This document shows positions 60,960 through 64,000 of a stretch of DNA of 64,000 bases, piece by piece. The stretch's first letter is position 1, and each line of letters begins with the position of its first letter. The position numbers and the translations under genes are program-made. Origin of the DNA: Typhlomys cinereus (Eukaryota > Chordata > Mammalia > Rodentia > Platacanthomyidae). Below the pieces are notes generated by a model. The model saw only the letters and a list, made by a program, of their open reading frames with translations. It did not search any database and was not told the DNA's origin. The stretch is from NCBI GenBank assembly GCA_023101885.1, contig JALPQD010000006.1, positions 16,640,085 to 16,704,084 of the forward strand, read 5' to 3'.

Positions 60960-62060
60960 ACAGAATATACATATACTTCTTTATTTTAGCTTTTTTTAGT
61001 CAATACATTTCAAATCCCGTTGTGTAACATTGTTTGTTGACAGTATCTTATTATGTGAGCATTGGTCAAATAGTTTATCAGTCTCCAATTATTAAACATT
61101 TGTGTTGTTTCCATTTTGAAATTTTATCAAGAAAAGGTTCCATATATATATGACATGTCTTTTGTGTTTTGGTGAACATTTCAAACAAATGTGCAAATGT
61201 GTTGTCTTCTTTCTTGGGAGTGAAGTGATCGCAAATCAGGGTGTGCTTTTTGAAAGGGAAACCTTATCTGCTCTCAAGCAATGAGACAATTCCAGTTCCT
61301 CACTTACTTAGCAAAGCTTGGAATCATTATTTCTCTATCTTTTGTCTGCTTGTTTGTGTTCAACCATTTTTTATCCTGTAGGAGAACTCATTTACTGTGG
61401 TTTCACTCTGCAGGCCACTTCATGATGGATCAGGTTGCACTGTTTTTCATGAAATTCATTTCAAAAGAACATTAACTTCTATGACATTAAAGAGAGGTTG
61501 TGGACACTCTTTTGAATGTTTGTCTTCTGATTATTATTTTATAAATTATTTTAATACGTATATTACAAAACATTTATGGCAAATATCTTCTTCGTTTCCA
61601 GAAGAAAAGACTTCGTTTGATACTTTCAATATGATTCTGCAAGTCACATTGACTGTAGATTCACATTGGGGCAGGTGATTCCATTTTTCTTGGATAAATG
61701 CCAAGATGTAGAATTTTTGGTTTACATGATAAATTTTCATTTTGCCTTCATAAAGCACAGGAATGTTGCTTTTCACACTGAAATTGCTATTTTGCAACCT
61801 CTCCAGCAAGTTATAAAACTTCTGGTTGCTCTACATTTGTGCCAACACTTGGTGCTCAGTCCTTTTGACTTAGCCAAGGGAGTCTATGAAATTGTGCACT
61901 TTCTTTGTGACTAAAGAATTACACAACTTTCTATATGCTTTTTTCTCACTCACATGGTCTTCATCATAGAACTGTTTTTATTATTTGCTTACTTTGAATG
62001 TCATTTTTTATAGTTTTCTATACATTAAAGAGTCTATTGTCAGCTTCACAAAAACATAAT
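60960..62060 (-). mobile_element. Ancient LINE-1-like (L1M-type) remnant, minus strand
   Basis: TTGGATAAATGCCAAGATGT, TTGCTCTACATTTGTGCC, AACACTTGGTGCTCAGTCC and TTAGCCAAGGGAGTC match reverse-complement phrases of old L1 ORF2/3' ends. The left half (60,960-61,600) is less certain. Confidence 0.6.
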
Positions 62061-62174
62061 CAATGGCATGTATATTCTTTATTTTCTAGCTCTGCTCAAG
62101 AAGTGTTTTTTTAAAAAATTTATTTAATCATTTTTGTGCTTTTCAGCAGAGCTTTTCTCTGCAGTGTTAAAGAA

Positions 62175-64000
62175 ATTCTTTTTTATTAATTAATTAATTT
62201 ATTTTTTCCACTCATACAAACTTGATAGGTACCGCTTTCCCCTCCCTCCTTCCACCTCTCCCTGAATCCCCTTGCTCACTCCCCCCTTTACCCCTTCCTT
62301 TCCCCCCTTCCTCCCTTTCTCCCATTGTCCCCCCTCCACTCCTGGAGCATCCTTTACTGTGCATGTCAAACGTCTCTCTAGGTCCTCCTCTCTGAATGAA
62401 GAATAAGCACTCAGTAGCATTACCTAGAGCTCTTTTTTGTGTTCCCCTTTAGTATAGGAACACTATTGTGGCTGTTAATCCCTTGACTCTAAGGATCCTA
62501 GTGCCAGTGATCCATACTAGACTTTGAGGGGTCAATGATATGTTGCTCATTGCACAAGTCATGCAATGTCCTAGTATGATTACTTTGACTCTAACATGTG
62601 TGGAGTATCTTGCATATCGTTGCCCCCCCATCTTTAGGCTCTTACAATCTTATCACCCCCTCTTCACAAATTTCCCTGAGCTTTAGGATGGGAAGAGTTT
62701 AGGCTGGCCTGGTTCCGGGTGGTTGGTGTAGAGTTTCTGATTTTCCAAATTATGGTTTGTTGATTTTTTTTTTCAGTTTTGCGGATCCTGCACCACCTTT
62801 AGCTCCATCCCGATGGGTATTGGTTGTCACCCCCTGGCCAGAGATAAAAGGCTGTTAAAATAGAGTTTTATTATAAGAGTAGATTCAAAGGTATATGGAA
62901 TAAAAGTAGGAGACAGTGGTGAGGGGGATCAGTCTCCCATTTGCAAAATGGTTACCTTCTCTCTGCCAGACTATATGCCCTCACTTTCTGGTGAGATCAT
63001 ACCCCATCAGTTGCAAGTGACCAGGAAGGAAAGTCTGTGAGCTTAACCAGATGTCTCATTACTTACTGGTAGTCCTTGATGGTGGCTTATTTTCTCTGCT
63101 GTAGCATGATCCCCTCTCTCCTTGTTGCTGGCATGGCCCTCCTTCCCCTTCCCTCCTGTTTATATCCTTTTCAATTATTGTAGGTGTTACAGAGACTTAT
63201 CTTTGAGTGTGTCTCTAAGTTGGTTTGGTACTAGGATCCACCTATTAGGGAGTACATATGGCACTTAATTTTCTGTGTCTCGGATACTTCACTCAATATA
63301 ATTTTTTTTCTAATTTCATCCATTTCCCAGTAAATTTCATTAATTCATCATTTTTGATGGCTGAGTAGTATCCAATTGTATAAATGTACCACATTTTCCT
63401 TATCCACTTGTCAACTGTTGGGTATTTGGGTTGATTCAATGACTTTGTTATTGGAAACAATTCTGCTGTGAACATGGTCATGCTTGTGTTATTGAGGTGA
63501 ATTTGTGCTGTATGGGGGATTATTCCCAAAAATGGAATAACAAGGTCATATGGCATTTCAATCTTTAACTTTCTTAAGAATCACTAGATGGCTCGCTAGA
63601 GTGGTTATATAAGCCTGCATTCCCACCAGCAATGTATGAGAGTTCCCTTCTCACCACATCTTCTCCAGCATTTGGTGTTGTTTGTATTGTGGTTTTTGCC
63701 ATCCTGACAGGGGTGAGATGATATCTCAGGGAGGTTTTGATTTTCATTTCCATGATGGCTAAAGATGTAGAGCTTTTTAAAAGATTTTTGTTAGACATTT
63801 TAATTTTGTCCCTGGTAAGTTTCTTTTAAGTTCCAAGACCCATTTTTTAATTGGGCCATTTGTTTCCTCGGTGTTTAGTTTTTTAAGTTCTTTATGCACT
63901 CTGGATAATAGAGCTATCAGATATGTGGTTAGTGATGATTTTCTCCCATTCTGTGTATTGCTTTTGTGTTCCAGTTACAATCTCTTTATCTGAACAGAAG
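62175..64000 (-). mobile_element. LINE-1 3' part, minus strand, running off the window
   Basis: A T/A-rich tail (TTTTATTAATTAATTAATT), CCACTCATACAAACTTGATA and a pyrimidine tract are followed by the complete 3'UTR order and the ORF2 C-terminus. The 5' part lies beyond 64,000. The right-hand end corresponds to about 58,607 of the full-length copy. Confidence 0.93.
63260..64000 (-). pseudogene. LINE-1 ORF2 C-terminal fragment, disrupted
   Basis: Minus-strand frames at 63,293-63,556 (MPYDLVIPFLGIIPHTAQ...) and 63,574-63,798 (MSNKNLLKSSTSLAIMEM...) are consecutive pieces of the ORF2 C-terminal region seen at 58,800-59,377. They are separated by frameshifts and stops. The Cys-rich motif is broken (the frame runs out at [11 protein letters not shown]). 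It is non-functional. Confidence 0.88.

Noticed and set aside
1..64000. CRISPR arrays, rRNA or tRNA genes, bacterial operons
   Set aside because: None seen. The only tRNA-like sequences are SINE heads, and the repeats are dispersed eukaryotic elements.

Overview
The window is ordinary vertebrate, almost certainly rodent, nuclear DNA. It is AT-rich and gene-poor, with one CpG island and abundant LINE-1. It carries tRNA-derived SINEs of B2, B3 and B4 type, hAT-Charlie-like (URR1-type) elements and many CA/GT microsatellites. The youngest-looking SINE family does not match the mouse or rat B2 consensus as I know it, so a myomorph rodent outside the mouse/rat group (a dipodoid such as a jerboa is one possibility) is my inference, not a demonstrated fact.

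The only protein-coding gene signal I support is on the minus strand at 9277-9343. It is a first coding exon encoding a 22-residue signal peptide plus the first base of a split glycine codon, followed by a GT donor. I recognise this peptide as an alternative N-terminus of the IgLON cell-adhesion protein LSAMP. Upstream of it lie a 297-nt leader without any ATG, an initiator match at 9640, a TATA-like box 31 bp upstream of that, and a strong CTCF-type motif at 9701-9719. All sit inside a CpG island (about 8930-9720). Bases 1-9276 would then be the start of the first intron. Bases 9641-64000 would be upstream DNA, or intron of a longer transcript if the other LSAMP promoter lies further upstream.

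The rest is a repeat landscape. Bases 1-9 kb hold an L2-like remnant, a MIR-like remnant, one young SINE and several microsatellites. At 10.8-11.7 kb a 5'-truncated L1 carries a nested SINE. At 12-29 kb there are scattered old SINEs, L1 3' ends, a duplicated GT-rich unit and a SINE inserted in another SINE. At 30.0-34.1 kb lies a 4-kb 5'-truncated L1 on the minus strand. At 35-52 kb are L1 3' ends, ancient L1 fragments and two URR1-like elements, one of them splitting an ancient L1. At 52.9-53.5 kb is a short L1 with perfect 17-bp target-site duplications. At 54.06-60.43 kb is a full-length but inactivated plus-strand L1 with a tandem-monomer 5'UTR. From 62.2 kb to the end a minus-strand L1 runs out of the window, forming an inverted pair with the full-length copy.

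Nothing here looks like an undescribed enzymatic or defence system. The points most worth following are the LSAMP alternative promoter with its CTCF-type site, the monomeric L1 promoter with a splice donor conserved in both units, and the lineage-specific SINE with a built-in CA repeat. Calls rest on reading the sequence and remembered family features. No database search was run.
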